From Lachnospiraceae bacterium (GTDB taxonomy: Bacteria > Bacillota > Clostridia > Lachnospirales > Lachnospiraceae), in contig CABJAB010000008.1 in the NCBI GenBank assembly GCA_902363445.1, positions 55,783 to 119,782 on the forward strand: a DNA stretch of 64,000 nt, written 5' to 3'. The notes below the pieces were generated by a model. It was given only the letters and a program-made list of their open reading frames with translations, was not told where the DNA came from and searched no databases. The translations under genes and the position numbers were made by a program. This document shows, piece after piece, positions 1-8,790 of the stretch (position 1 is the stretch's first letter; every line of letters begins with the position of its first letter).

Positions 1-246
1 AAACTCAGATGTTCTCCGCATCTGGGCTACCGTCTGTACGATGAGTTCGATCCTGCCGCTATTTCTCAGGACGAAAACGGCTGCTTCCTGGCGGCCGCTT
101 CTCTTCCGGAGGATCCCTGGCTGTATGGTTATCTTCTCTCCTTCGGATCCGGGCTTGAAGTGCTGGAGCCTTTATCCGTAAAGGAAATGCTGCTGAAAGA
201 AACAGGAAAGATCCAATCCTCATATGAAAATAAAGTTAAAAAATAA
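1..246 (+). CDS. WYL-domain transcriptional regulator, C-terminal part (cut by window edge)
   Basis: Frame 1 is open from the first base to TAA at 244-246 and encodes 81 residues. The segment FGSGLEVLEPLSVKEMLLKE followed by a short polar tail is the usual end of WYL-domain (YafY-type) regulators, where a small barrel domain is followed by a C-terminal wing and helix. These proteins normally carry an N-terminal helix-turn-helix and respond to ligands or DNA damage; both of those parts lie outside the window. Only the family is supported, not the target. Confidence 0.6.
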   Translation, partial: KLRCSPHLGYRLYDEFDPAAISQDENGCFLAAASLPEDPWLYGYLLSFGSGLEVLEPLSVKEMLLKETGKIQSSYENKVKK

Positions 247-331
247 CAAGTTTTCCTGCAACCTGACATAGTGTTGTCAACTTGTATATGGTAACATAGG
301 ACATACCAACATAAAATAAGGAGAACGCCTC

Positions 332-1090
332 ATGGAGTTTATCACCATAAATCAGGACAATATAAAAAAGGAACACATCTGCTGCTGCATATCCGACAAA
401 AAAGGAGAAAACTGCGTCTCTTCCAAAAAAGCCTGGATGGAAGAACGGTTTTCGGACGGGCTGGTCTTTCTCCGCCTGAATGCGAGAGGAAAAGTCTTTA
501 TCGAATATATCCCTGCCGAGCACGCATGGTGTCCCATCACGGCCGACGGCTATATGCACATAAACTGCTTTTGGGTATCCGGTCAGTACAAGGGAAAAGG
601 ATACGCCAATCAGCTCTTAGAGCTCTGTATCCAGGACGCAAAGGCAAAGGGCAAGTGCGGGCTGACCATAATCGCTTCGGAAAAAAAGAGAAGTTTCCTG
701 TCAGACCCGGATTACATGAAATACAAAGGGTTTTTAACTGCCGACACGGCCATGCCCTTTTTCGTCCTTTACTATCTGCCCTTTACCGACGGCGCTCCTG
801 TCCCTGAGTTCAAAGATACTGCGAGGTCCGGAAAGATCGAGGAGCAGGGAATGGTACTCTATTATTCCAATCAGTGCCCGCATACGGAAAAATACGCACC
901 GCTCATAGGTGATATCGCAAAACAGCATGGGACCTCGGTATCACTCCATAAAATAACGGCTGCAGAAAAGGCTCAGAATGCCCCTACGCCGTTCCCGACC
1001 TATAGCTTCTTTTATAACGGAGAATTCGTAACAAACGAAATCTTTGGAGAAAAGAAATTTGAAAAATTCCTGCAGGAACATGGTCTGTAA
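332..1090 (+). CDS. GNAT N-acetyltransferase with YoaP-like C-terminal domain
   Basis: 252 residues. The N-terminal two thirds is a GNAT acetyltransferase fold: the stretch YKGKGYANQLLELCIQDAK near residues 87-105 is the acetyl-CoA pyrophosphate-binding loop and following helix. The C-terminal third (about residues 165-252, with a CPHTEKYAPLI segment) resembles the domain found at the end of Bacillus subtilis YoaP. The start is fixed by an AGGAG site 8 bases upstream of ATG. The gene stands alone and ends in a strong bidirectional hairpin shared with gpmI. The substrate is unknown; acetylation of a small molecule or peptide is the family role. Confidence 0.75.
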   Translation: MEFITINQDNIKKEHICCCISDKKGENCVSSKKAWMEERFSDGLVFLRLNARGKVFIEYIPAEHAWCPITADGYMHINCFWVSGQYKGKGYANQLLELCIQDAKAKGKCGLTIIASEKKRSFLSDPDYMKYKGFLTADTAMPFFVLYYLPFTDGAPVPEFKDTARSGKIEEQGMVLYYSNQCPHTEKYAPLIGDIAKQHGTSVSLHKITAAEKAQNAPTPFPTYSFFYNGEFVTNEIFGEKKFEKFLQEHGL

Positions 1091-1100
1091 TGAAATAAAA

Positions 1101-1128
1101 AAGGCGTCTGTGCCAGCACAGACGCCTT
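1101..1128. terminator. Bidirectional Rho-independent terminator between the GNAT gene and gpmI
   Basis: A perfect 12-bp stem (AAGGCGTCTGTG / CACAGACGCCTT) with a 4-base loop. There is an A-tract upstream and a T-rich stretch downstream, so it can act in both directions for the convergent genes. Confidence 0.85.
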
Positions 1129-1141
1129 ATCATTTCTTCTC

Positions 1142-2683
1142 TTATTTCTTCAAAAGCAGTGACTTACCAGTCATCTCCTCAGGCTGCTTCATTCCCATCA
1201 TCTCAATGAGCGTAGGGGCGATATCCGCCAGGCAGCCGCCTTCTCTCAGGGTATATTCCGGATCATAATTCACCAGGATAAACGGAACCGGATTTGTCGT
1301 ATGGGCAGTAAAGCTTCCGCCATGCTCATAATCGATAAGCTGTTCTGCGTTTCCATGATCCGCACAGATGAACATCTGGCCGTCCACTTCCTTTATGGCT
1401 GCCACCGCTCTTCCCACACACTCATCCACGGCTTCCACCGCTTTTATGGCCGCCGCTTCAATTCCCGTATGGCCGACCATATCAGGATTTGCAAAATTGA
1501 TGATGATCACATCGTACTTGGAAGACTTGATCGCCTCCACCAGCTTATCACACACCTCATATGCGCTCATCTCCGGCTTCAGGTCATACGTGGCCACCTT
1601 AGGGGATTTTACCAGAATCCGGTCCTCTCCCTTATTCGGCTCCTCGACACCGCCATTGAAGAAAAAGGTGACATGGGCATATTTTTCGGTCTCGGCAATC
1701 CTTGCCTGGGTCATATTATGGGCAGCCAGGTATTGTCCGAAGGTATTGGTGATCTCCACTTTATGGAATGCCACCAGCTTGTTGGGAATCGTCACGTCAT
1801 ATTCTGTAAAGCACACATACGTGGTCTTGATCCTCTCTCCCCTGTCAAAGCCGGTAAACGCATCATCACAGAAAGCTCTTGTGATCTCCCTCGCCCGGTC
1901 GGGTCGGAAATTGTAAAAGATGACCGAATCTCCATTTTGGATAGTCGCCACAGGCGCGCCGTTCTCCATGACCACAGAAGGAAGCACAAACTCATCATTC
2001 ACGCCTTCGTCGTAGGATGCCTGGATGATCTCCACCGGATCCGCGCCGGTCTTTCCTTCCCCCTTTGTCAGAGCCCGGTATGCGAGTTCCACTCTGTCCC
2101 AGCGGTTGTCTCTGTCCATCGCGTAATAGCGGCCGCTGACAGACGCAACCTTTCCTACTCCGATCTCCTTCATCTTTTCCACCAGCTCCGCCACATAATC
2201 CCTTCCGGATGTGGGAGGCGTGTCACGGCCGTCCAGGAAACAATGTACATAGACCCTGGTAAGCCCTGCTCTCTTCGCCAGTTCCAAAAGGCCGTAAATA
2301 TGGGTATTATGGCTGTGCACGCCGCCGTCTGAGACAAGCCCGTAGAGATGAAGAGCAGAATCATGTTTTTTGCAATTTTCAACTGCCGCCTTAAAAGCCT
2401 CATTTTTGAAGAAATCTCCATCCTGGATCTCTTTTGTGATCCTGGTGAGCTCCTGATACACGATACGCCCGGCTCCCATATTCAGATGCCCGACCTCGGA
2501 ATTTCCCATCTGGCCCTCCGGAAGGCCGACCGCCATACCGCTGGCGTTTCCTTTCACAAAAGGGCATTCCGCTTTCAGCTTATCGATCACAGGAGTATTT
2601 GCTTCATAAACAGCATTGCCGTCCTTCCTGTCATTCAAACCATAGCCGTCAAGAATCATTAACACTGTGGGTCTTTTGCTCAT
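1142..2683 (-). CDS. gpmI: 2,3-bisphosphoglycerate-independent phosphoglycerate mutase
   Basis: 513 residues, the normal length for the family. It interconverts 3- and 2-phosphoglycerate with two Mn ions in the cytoplasm, in lower glycolysis. Visible catalytic elements are the N-terminal metal motif MILDGYG, the phospho-acceptor serine in QMGNSEVGH, HTGIEAA and the late CADHGN metal motif. The ATG is preceded by AAAAGGAG. It is the last of the glycolytic genes here and is separated from tpiA by a GntR-type gene on the opposite strand, so it probably has its own promoter in the 2684-2921 divergent region. Confidence 0.97.
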   Translation of the reverse strand: MSKRPTVLMILDGYGLNDRKDGNAVYEANTPVIDKLKAECPFVKGNASGMAVGLPEGQMGNSEVGHLNMGAGRIVYQELTRITKEIQDGDFFKNEAFKAAVENCKKHDSALHLYGLVSDGGVHSHNTHIYGLLELAKRAGLTRVYVHCFLDGRDTPPTSGRDYVAELVEKMKEIGVGKVASVSGRYYAMDRDNRWDRVELAYRALTKGEGKTGADPVEIIQASYDEGVNDEFVLPSVVMENGAPVATIQNGDSVIFYNFRPDRAREITRAFCDDAFTGFDRGERIKTTYVCFTEYDVTIPNKLVAFHKVEITNTFGQYLAAHNMTQARIAETEKYAHVTFFFNGGVEEPNKGEDRILVKSPKVATYDLKPEMSAYEVCDKLVEAIKSSKYDVIIINFANPDMVGHTGIEAAAIKAVEAVDECVGRAVAAIKEVDGQMFICADHGNAEQLIDYEHGGSFTAHTTNPVPFILVNYDPEYTLREGGCLADIAPTLIEMMGMKQPEEMTGKSLLLKK

Positions 2684-2921
2684 CGTTTTTCTCCTTTTAA
2701 AATCATGATCTCCCGAAAATGAGAGGTAAAGTGCTTGTATGTTCCAGGGAAAAGCATCGCAGACACTCTTCCAATTCTGAATTGTACTCTATTTTCCTTT
2801 CCTGTGCAAGACCTGAAGCAAAATTTCCCTGCCGGTTTTCCGGTATCTGTCCGCTTCATTGACAAACACCGGGCCCTAATTTATAATTTACATATTAACC
2901 TGAAACCGATGAGGGATAAAC

Positions 2922-3548
2922 ATGAACGATAACAATACCAGCATCAAGGAGCACATCTACCGTTCTCTGCTGAAGGATATCATAGAGGGAAATTACAGCC
3001 CAGACCAAGTGCTCAACGAAAAGAATCTGATGGAACAGTATCAGGTGAGCCGATCTCCGATCCGGGAAGCCCTGGTGGAGCTCTGCAAAGAGAAAGTGCT
3101 GTACAGCATCCCTTATTACGGCTACAAAATCACGCCTCTGACCGAACAGGATATCTATAACGTCAAAACATACCGATGCATCCTGGAATGCGGCTTCATG
3201 TCTGAATGCTGGCATAAATTCACTCCTGAAACTCTTTCCGCCCTGGAAGCGCTCAAAAATTCCCAGTTGAAAAATGGCGCCAGGCAAGAGGCTATCCGGC
3301 ACTGGAATGACAATATCGACTTTCATCTGGCGTTTTTCCGCATCTATGAAAATGACTACGCATACGAAACGCTCCGTTCCGCCATGTCCATGCAGACCAG
3401 AGCTTATGTCCAGATCAGGATGACCCAGCAGCATTCTCCTTTCTTTGAGGAGACCTCCGTTTTCCACAAATCCATTCTGGAAGCGGTAAAACGAAATGAC
3501 AAGACTACCGCCGTCAGCCTTATGCGGGCAGATATCATGAGCATATAA
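2922..3548 (+). CDS. GntR-family (FadR/FCD-type) transcriptional regulator
   Basis: 208 residues. The N-terminal winged helix-turn-helix (about 10-75) contains LMEQYQVSRSPIREALVEL, the recognition helix of the FadR subfamily. The rest is the helical FCD ligand domain with a metal-ligand-like DFHLAFF segment near residue 130. The FCD domain ends slightly early (LMRADIMSI) and seems to lack the last usual histidine, so ligand or metal binding may differ. It is divergent from gpmI and convergent with tpiA. Local control of gpmI is a reasonable inference, but carbon-acid regulators of this type often act elsewhere. Confidence 0.85.
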   Translation: MNDNNTSIKEHIYRSLLKDIIEGNYSPDQVLNEKNLMEQYQVSRSPIREALVELCKEKVLYSIPYYGYKITPLTEQDIYNVKTYRCILECGFMSECWHKFTPETLSALEALKNSQLKNGARQEAIRHWNDNIDFHLAFFRIYENDYAYETLRSAMSMQTRAYVQIRMTQQHSPFFEETSVFHKSILEAVKRNDKTTAVSLMRADIMSI

Positions 3549-3575
3549 AGCTTCATGCAGCATATTGGAACATGT

Positions 3576-3626
3576 AAAAAGGATGTTCGGAAAACCATCT
3601 CAGGCTTTCCGGACATCCTTTTTTTC
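3576..3626. terminator. Bidirectional terminator between the GntR gene and tpiA
   Basis: An inverted repeat pairs AAAAAGGATGT-CGGAAA with TTTCCGGACATCCTTTTT around a 12-base loop, ending in a run of T on the plus strand and T on the minus strand. It lies between two convergent genes. Confidence 0.8.
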
Positions 3627-3630
3627 TTAT

Positions 3631-4380
3631 TTATTTCCAGTTCACGATTTTTCCGAAATCGGGCTTCAGTGCCGCGCCGCCTACCAGGCCGCCGTCAATA
3701 TCGGGCTGTACGAACAGCTCGGGAGCGGTCTTTGCATTAACGCTTCCGCCGTACTGAATGCGAATCGCTTCTGCTGTCGCTTCATCGTAGATTTCCGCAA
3801 TGCATTTACGAATACCGCAGCAAACCTCCTGAGCCTGTTCTGTGGTAGCGGTCTTGCCGGTACCGATGGCCCAGATGGGTTCATACGCGATCACTGCCGT
3901 CTTAGCCTGCTCCGCAGTCACTCCGAGGAACGCGATCTTAACCTGCTGGCGGATGAAATCCATGGTGACGCCCTGCTCTCTCTGAGTCAGAGTCTCACCG
4001 CAGCATACTATGGGTGTGATGCCGTGCTCAAAGGCCTTCAGGACTTTCTTGTTCACGGTCTCATTGGTCTCCGCGAAATACTCTCTTCTCTCGGAATGGC
4101 CGATGATCACATATTTCACACCCACGTCTGTCAGCATATCAGGAGCGATCTCGCCTGTGTAAGCGCCTTTCTCCTCATAGTACATATTCTCTGCGCCAAT
4201 CTCGATGTTGGAGCCCTTAGAAGCCTCCAGCGCGGGAATGATATCGATAGCCGGAACGCAGAATACCACGTCCGCGTCCTCTGTCGCTACCAGAGGTTTC
4301 AAAGTATTGATAAGCTCCACAGTCTGGCTGGGAGTCATGTTCATTTTCCAGTTGCCGGCGATGATTTTCTTTCTTGCCAT
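3631..4380 (-). CDS. tpiA: Triose-phosphate isomerase
   Basis: 249 residues from the ATG at 4380, whose start [14 protein letters not shown] matches the family. An in-frame upstream start would add 13 unconserved residues and swallow the AGGAG ribosome site. It interconverts dihydroxyacetone phosphate and glyceraldehyde 3-phosphate. The catalytic lysine (GNWKMN), histidine (IIGHSERR), glutamate ([13 protein letters not shown]) and the phosphate-binding GGSV are all present. It lies 47 bases downstream of pgk on the same strand, in a gap-pgk-tpiA glycolytic cluster. Confidence 0.97.
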   Translation of the reverse strand: MARKKIIAGNWKMNMTPSQTVELINTLKPLVATEDADVVFCVPAIDIIPALEASKGSNIEIGAENMYYEEKGAYTGEIAPDMLTDVGVKYVIIGHSERREYFAETNETVNKKVLKAFEHGITPIVCCGETLTQREQGVTMDFIRQQVKIAFLGVTAEQAKTAVIAYEPIWAIGTGKTATTEQAQEVCCGIRKCIAEIYDEATAEAIRIQYGGSVNAKTAPELFVQPDIDGGLVGGAALKPDFGKIVNWK

Positions 4381-4427
4381 TGTTTTTTCTCCTATCCTAT
4401 TAAGTTCTTTCCTGATCAATAAACTGT

Positions 4428-5633
4428 TTATTTGTCGTTTGCCGCCGCTACGCCGGGAAGGTCTTTGCCCTCCAGGAATTCCAGAGAAGCTCCGCCTCCG
4501 GTGGAAATATGGGACATCTTATCGCCAAAGCCCAGCTGATTTACCGCAGCCGCAGAATCTCCCCCGCCGATAATGGTGGTAGCATCTGTCTCTGCCAGAG
4601 ATTTTGCCACAGCAATCGTGCCTTTCGCCAGGATCGGGTTTTCAAATACGCCCATAGGGCCGTTCCATACCACGGTCTTAGCAGACTTCACGGCGTCTGC
4701 AAACATTCCTGCCGTCTTCGTTCCGATATCCAGGCCCATCATATCTGCCGGTATCGCGTCGGCCGCCACAACGGACACCTCGATTTTTGCATCGATGGGG
4801 TTCGGGAAGGATGCCGCGATCGTAGTATCGACAGGGAGAAGAAGTTTTTTGCCGAGCTTCTCAGCCTTATCCATCATCTCCTTGCAGTATGCGACCTTTT
4901 CATCATCCACCAGTGAAGTACCTACCTCATAGCCCTTCGCTTTCAGAAAAGTATATGCCATGCCGCCGCCTATGATCAATGTATCACATTTCTCCAGAAG
5001 GTTGGCGATGACATTCAGCTTATCCGCTACCTTCGCTCCGCCCAGGATGGCTACAAAAGGCCTTTCGGGATTGTTCACCGCATTGCCCAGGAAATCTATC
5101 TCCTTCTGCATCAGATAACCGACTGCCGCAGTATCCACGTACTCAGTCACTCCAACGTTGGAACAGTGTGCTCTGTGAGCCGTACCAAAAGCATCGTTTA
5201 CAAATATATCACAAAGGGAAGCCAGATCCTTGCTGAAGGCCTCTCCGTTTTTGGTTTCTTCGATCCGGTAGCGGGTATTCTCAAGCAGGACCACATCTCC
5301 GTCCTTCATCTCCGCAACCGCCGCCTTTGCATTGGGACCTACCACATCCGCATCCGGGGCGAATTTCACTTCCTGTCCAAGAAGCTCAGACAGTCTGGCT
5401 GCCACAGGCGCCAGGGATAATTCCGGCTTCGGTTCTCCCTTGGGTTTGCCCAGATGAGAGCAAAGGATGACTTTGCCGCCGTCCGCGATCAGTTTCTTGA
5501 TCGTAGGCAGAGCAGCTACAAGACGGTTTTCGTCCGTGATCTGGCCGTCCTTCAGCGGTACGTTGAAATCACAGCGGACCAAGACTTTTTTGCCTTTTAC
5601 GTTAATATCGTCAACTGATTTTTTATTAAGCAT
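4428..5633 (-). CDS. pgk: Phosphoglycerate kinase
   Basis: 401 residues. It transfers the acyl phosphate of 1,3-bisphosphoglycerate to ADP. Seen in the sequence: the N-terminal substrate motif [11 protein letters not shown], hinge-region GGAKVADK, and the nucleotide-site [15 protein letters not shown] near the C-terminus. Start ATG with AAGGAGGTA upstream. It follows gap with a terminator-like hairpin between them, so gap is probably made in excess over pgk-tpiA by partial termination. Confidence 0.97.
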   Translation of the reverse strand: MLNKKSVDDINVKGKKVLVRCDFNVPLKDGQITDENRLVAALPTIKKLIADGGKVILCSHLGKPKGEPKPELSLAPVAARLSELLGQEVKFAPDADVVGPNAKAAVAEMKDGDVVLLENTRYRIEETKNGEAFSKDLASLCDIFVNDAFGTAHRAHCSNVGVTEYVDTAAVGYLMQKEIDFLGNAVNNPERPFVAILGGAKVADKLNVIANLLEKCDTLIIGGGMAYTFLKAKGYEVGTSLVDDEKVAYCKEMMDKAEKLGKKLLLPVDTTIAASFPNPIDAKIEVSVVAADAIPADMMGLDIGTKTAGMFADAVKSAKTVVWNGPMGVFENPILAKGTIAVAKSLAETDATTIIGGGDSAAAVNQLGFGDKMSHISTGGGASLEFLEGKDLPGVAAANDK

Positions 5634-5670
5634 AAAATACCTCCTTGTTCCTTACTTTGAAAGTCAAAAA

Positions 5671-5703
5671 GCGGGTCCGGTCCTATTAAAGAACCGGACC
5701 CGC
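5671..5703 (-). terminator. Intercistronic terminator/attenuator after gap
   Basis: Perfect 11-bp stem GCGGGTCCGGT / ACCGGACCCGC, with TTTTTGAC following on the minus strand. It sits between gap and pgk within an otherwise co-oriented cluster, so partial read-through is likely unless pgk has its own promoter. Confidence 0.75.
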
Positions 5704-5738
5704 CATAGGATCTTATTTAACTATCGCTTGTCCGATGC

Positions 5739-6770
5739 TTAAGCTAACTCAGCAAAGTATTTGATAGTTCTCACCATCTGGCTAACGTAGGAATTCTCAT
5801 TGTCATACCAGGAAACTACCTGTACCTGAGTATCGCCATTCTCCATAGGAGAAACCATGGTCTGTGTCGCATCAAACAGAGAACCGTAAGTCATGCCGAT
5901 AACGTCGCTGGATACGATCTCGTCGGTGTTGTAGCCAAAGGACTCTGTAGCAGCAGCCTTCATAGCGTCGTTGATCGCTTCCTTTGTAACAGCGCCTTTC
6001 ACTACTGCGATCAGGATCGTGGTGGAGCCTGTAGGAGTAGGTACACGCTGAGCAGCGCCGATCAGCTTGCCGTTCAGTTCAGGGATAACAAGACCGATGG
6101 CCTTTGCAGCGCCTGTGGAGTTGGGAACGATATTGATAGCGCCTGCACGGCTTCTTCTCAGATCGCCCTTCCTCTGAGGTCCGTCAAGAATCATCTGATC
6201 TCCGGTATAAGCATGAATCGTGGTCATGATACCGCTCTGGATCGGAGCAAGGTCATTGAGAGCCTTTGCCATAGGAGCCAGACAGTTTGTCGTACAGGAA
6301 GCTGCGGAAATAACCGTATCTTCTTTTTTCAGTACGTCATGGTTTACATTATATACAATAGTAGGAAGATCATTGCCTGCGGGAGCGGAGATAACTACTT
6401 TCTTCGCACCGGCTGCGATATGAGCGGAAGCTTTTTCTTTGGAGGTATAGAAGCCTGTGCACTCCAGTACAACGTCTACTCCCAGCTCGCCCCAAGGCAG
6501 CTCAGCAGCGTTTGCTTTCTTATAGATGGTGATCTCCTTGCCGCCGATGATAACAGCGCCTTCGGTATCACCTTCACCCTCTTTATAAGAAACAGTATCA
6601 GCCAGCGCATATTTGCCCTGAGATGAATCATATTTCAATAAATGAGCCAGCATCTTAGGGCTGGTTAAATCGTTGATAGCTACAACATCATATCCAGGAG
6701 CATTGAACATCTGTCTGAATGCCAGACGACCGATACGTCCAAAACCATTGATCGCAACTTTTACTGCCAT
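5739..6770 (-). CDS. gap: Glyceraldehyde-3-phosphate dehydrogenase, type I
   Basis: 343 residues. It oxidises and phosphorylates glyceraldehyde 3-phosphate with NAD. The N-terminal Rossmann motif [14 protein letters not shown], the catalytic cysteine in [12 protein letters not shown] near residue 160, and the late [14 protein letters not shown] are all seen. A TAGGAGGAATTC site precedes the ATG. It is the first gene of the gap-pgk-tpiA cluster and has a good promoter upstream. Confidence 0.97.
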   Translation of the reverse strand: MAVKVAINGFGRIGRLAFRQMFNAPGYDVVAINDLTSPKMLAHLLKYDSSQGKYALADTVSYKEGEGDTEGAVIIGGKEITIYKKANAAELPWGELGVDVVLECTGFYTSKEKASAHIAAGAKKVVISAPAGNDLPTIVYNVNHDVLKKEDTVISAASCTTNCLAPMAKALNDLAPIQSGIMTTIHAYTGDQMILDGPQRKGDLRRSRAGAINIVPNSTGAAKAIGLVIPELNGKLIGAAQRVPTPTGSTTILIAVVKGAVTKEAINDAMKAAATESFGYNTDEIVSSDVIGMTYGSLFDATQTMVSPMENGDTQVQVVSWYDNENSYVSQMVRTIKYFAELA

Positions 6771-6831
6771 TTTGAATTCCTCCTAAAATATAAAAAATTT
6801 TTAATAAGTAGTATTATTTAACTCATTAGAT

Positions 6832-6860
6832 ATTTTACCTAATTTGCTAAAAAATAGCAA
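6832..6860 (-). promoter_or_regulatory. gap promoter overlapped by a palindrome
   Basis: On the minus strand a TTGCTA -35 (6855-6860) and a TAAAAT -10 (6832-6837) are separated by exactly 17 bases. A perfect inverted repeat TTGCTA-N5-TAGCAA (6844-6860) covers the -35 and upstream half of the spacer, so it could be an operator. The remaining 6771-6959 intergenic sequence is AT-rich leader. Confidence 0.6.
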
Positions 6861-6959
6861 GCGATTTTTTTCCTTTTTTAAGTCATACCCCTTGTTTTAT
6901 CACTAATCCACAATTATTTATCCAGGCGGCGCGATTATCCGGCAATATGACAAGAGAAA

Positions 6960-7448
6960 TCATGCCTCCTCCTGCCAGCCTTTGCACACGTCGATCCACC
7001 CTTCCGCGTTTCCGCAGAGGTACAGCTCTTCACAGGTCATCTCCACGGCGGAGCTGGCGCTTCCGGCCGCGGGAAATACCGTTTCAAACCGGCGAAGGGA
7101 CTCATCCAGATACGTATTCACTTTTCCATCGGGATTGGCAAAGGGGCATACCCCTCCGACGGCGTGTCCGGTAAATGACACGACCTCGTCTGGCGACAGC
7201 ATCTTTGCCTTGCATCCAAAAAAGTGCTTGTATTTGGAATTGTCAACTTTGGCGTCTCCCGCCGCCACCACCAGAGCGCAGTGCTCCCCATCCTTTGATA
7301 AGAATGACAAGGTCTTCGCGATTCTGGCCGGAATCACGCCTACCGCCTGGGCAGCCAGCTCCACCGTAGCGCTGGATTCCTCAAATTCTCTTACGTCTTT
7401 ATCCTTATCCCATTTCTTCAGGTATTCTTTTACTGTCTCCACCGACAT
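6960..7448 (-). CDS. YbaK/EbsC-family aminoacyl-tRNA editing protein
   Basis: 162 residues, single YbaK/ProRS-editing domain. These proteins hydrolyse mischarged tRNA (for example Cys- or Ala-tRNA-Pro) in the cytoplasm. Matching features are the early TVELAAQAVG.ARIAKTLSF segment with the conserved lysine, DAKVDNSKYKHFFG, and TGHAVGGVCPFA, the conserved glycine-rich loop. It lies 57 bases after the M29 peptidase on the same strand and may be co-transcribed. Exact tRNA specificity cannot be read from sequence. Confidence 0.85.
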   Translation of the reverse strand: MSVETVKEYLKKWDKDKDVREFEESSATVELAAQAVGVIPARIAKTLSFLSKDGEHCALVVAAGDAKVDNSKYKHFFGCKAKMLSPDEVVSFTGHAVGGVCPFANPDGKVNTYLDESLRRFETVFPAAGSASSAVEMTCEELYLCGNAEGWIDVCKGWQEEA

Positions 7449-7504
7449 GGCGGTATCCTCCTCTTTTGCTTTTCCTCATTTCTCCCTGTGCTTAAAGCCT
7501 CCCT

Positions 7505-8620
7505 CTACTTGAGATTCTCCGGATTCAGTCCCAGAAGCTCTTCCACTACAAATCTTCCGTCTTTCCGGATCAGCCTGCCGTCGAAGTAGATTTCCCCTCC
7601 GCCGTATTCCGGCGTTTGGATACACACCAGATCCCAGTGTATTGAAGACTGGTTGCCGTTGGGAGCCTCCTCATAGCAGTTGCCGGGAGTAAAATGGAAC
7701 GAACCTTTGATCTTCTCGTCAAATAAGATGTCCTTCATGGGCTTTTCCACATAAGGATTTACCCCGATGGCAAACTCGCCCACATACCGCGCCCCTTCGT
7801 CGATGTCAAAAATCCGGTTGATTTTTTCCGTATCATTGGCCGAGGCTTCCACGATCTTCCCTTTTTCAAAGGTCAGGCTGATGTTCTCATAGGTGAACCC
7901 CTGATATACGGAAGGAGTGTTGTAGCGAAGCGTTCCGTTCACAGAATCCCGCACCGGCGCGGTAAATACTTCGCCGTCGGGAATATTCATCGTTCCGGCA
8001 CAGGGAATGGCCGGAATCCCTTCTATGGAAAATGTAAGATCCGTACCCGGCCCCTTGATCCGTACCTGGGACGTCTTATTCATCAGCTCTACCAGCGGCT
8101 TCATGGCCTCGTCCATTTTTCTGTAGTCCAGGCAGCACACGTCATAATAAAAATCCTCAAACGCCTCCAGGCTTGTGCCGGCGCTCTGTGCCATGGACGG
8201 CGACGGGTAACGGAGCACCACCCACTTCGTCTTCGGCACCCGGATGCCGTGATGGACCGGCGTCGTATAAAGGGAGCTGTAAAGTGAAAGCTTTTCCGGC
8301 GGCACATCAGAAAGCTCATTGATATTATCGCCGCCCCGGATGCCCAGATAGCAGTTCATCCTGGACATCTCCATACCGTCCACCTCAGCCATCAGCCGCA
8401 GCTGTTCTTCCGTACATTGGAGAAGCATTTCCCGCTGCATCCTGCTGTCCGTAAAATGAATGAAGGGCCGTCCGCCTGCCCGGTAAACCTCTTTCACCAC
8501 CTGGCGGGCCAGATCGGCTGTGTCGATTCCCGTATAATGGACATACACGTTTTCCCCAGGCTGTACCCGGCAGGAATAATTCACCAGGTTATATGCCAAT
8601 TTTTTGATCCTTTCGTCCAT
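7505..8620 (-). CDS. M29-family metalloaminopeptidase
   Basis: 371 residues. Family M29 (AmpS/PepS/AmpT) are cytoplasmic, dimeric, two-metal exopeptidases. The late SSIHWDLV motif supplies conserved metal ligands, and GEVFTAP plus VGEFAIGVN supply conserved glutamates. The segment corresponding to the usual HIALG reads FHFTPG here, so that region is somewhat divergent. ATG start with an AGGAGG-like upstream site. It stands first of a pair with the YbaK-type gene. Confidence 0.88.
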   Translation of the reverse strand: MDERIKKLAYNLVNYSCRVQPGENVYVHYTGIDTADLARQVVKEVYRAGGRPFIHFTDSRMQREMLLQCTEEQLRLMAEVDGMEMSRMNCYLGIRGGDNINELSDVPPEKLSLYSSLYTTPVHHGIRVPKTKWVVLRYPSPSMAQSAGTSLEAFEDFYYDVCCLDYRKMDEAMKPLVELMNKTSQVRIKGPGTDLTFSIEGIPAIPCAGTMNIPDGEVFTAPVRDSVNGTLRYNTPSVYQGFTYENISLTFEKGKIVEASANDTEKINRIFDIDEGARYVGEFAIGVNPYVEKPMKDILFDEKIKGSFHFTPGNCYEEAPNGNQSSIHWDLVCIQTPEYGGGEIYFDGRLIRKDGRFVVEELLGLNPENLK

Positions 8621-8722
8621 AGAAGCCTCCTTATCTAGTTTTCCAAAGCCTTTTATTCTTATTCTTCCATTTTTGCCCTATTCAAAACAATATTTATTGT
8701 AATCCTTTCTCGGGATTTTGTA

Positions 8723-8747
8723 AAGGAAGTGGCTTCGCCACTTCCTT
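8723..8747 (-). terminator. Terminator-like hairpin downstream of hydF
   Basis: An 11-bp stem AAGGAAGTGGC / GCCACTTCCTT with a TTC loop lies between hydF and the M29 gene. It has only a weak T-run on the minus strand, so termination strength is uncertain. Confidence 0.6.
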
Positions 8748-8790
8748 CCTATTATAATATCCGTCTTTTTATCCGGAAGCCTTATGAAAT

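Noticed and set aside
1301-2332. 343-residue ORF opposite gpmI.
   Set aside because: Shadow frame of gpmI; low-complexity His/Arg/Leu content and no ribosome site.
3565-4422. 285-residue ORF opposite tpiA.
   Set aside because: Antisense shadow of tpiA, which has all catalytic motifs.
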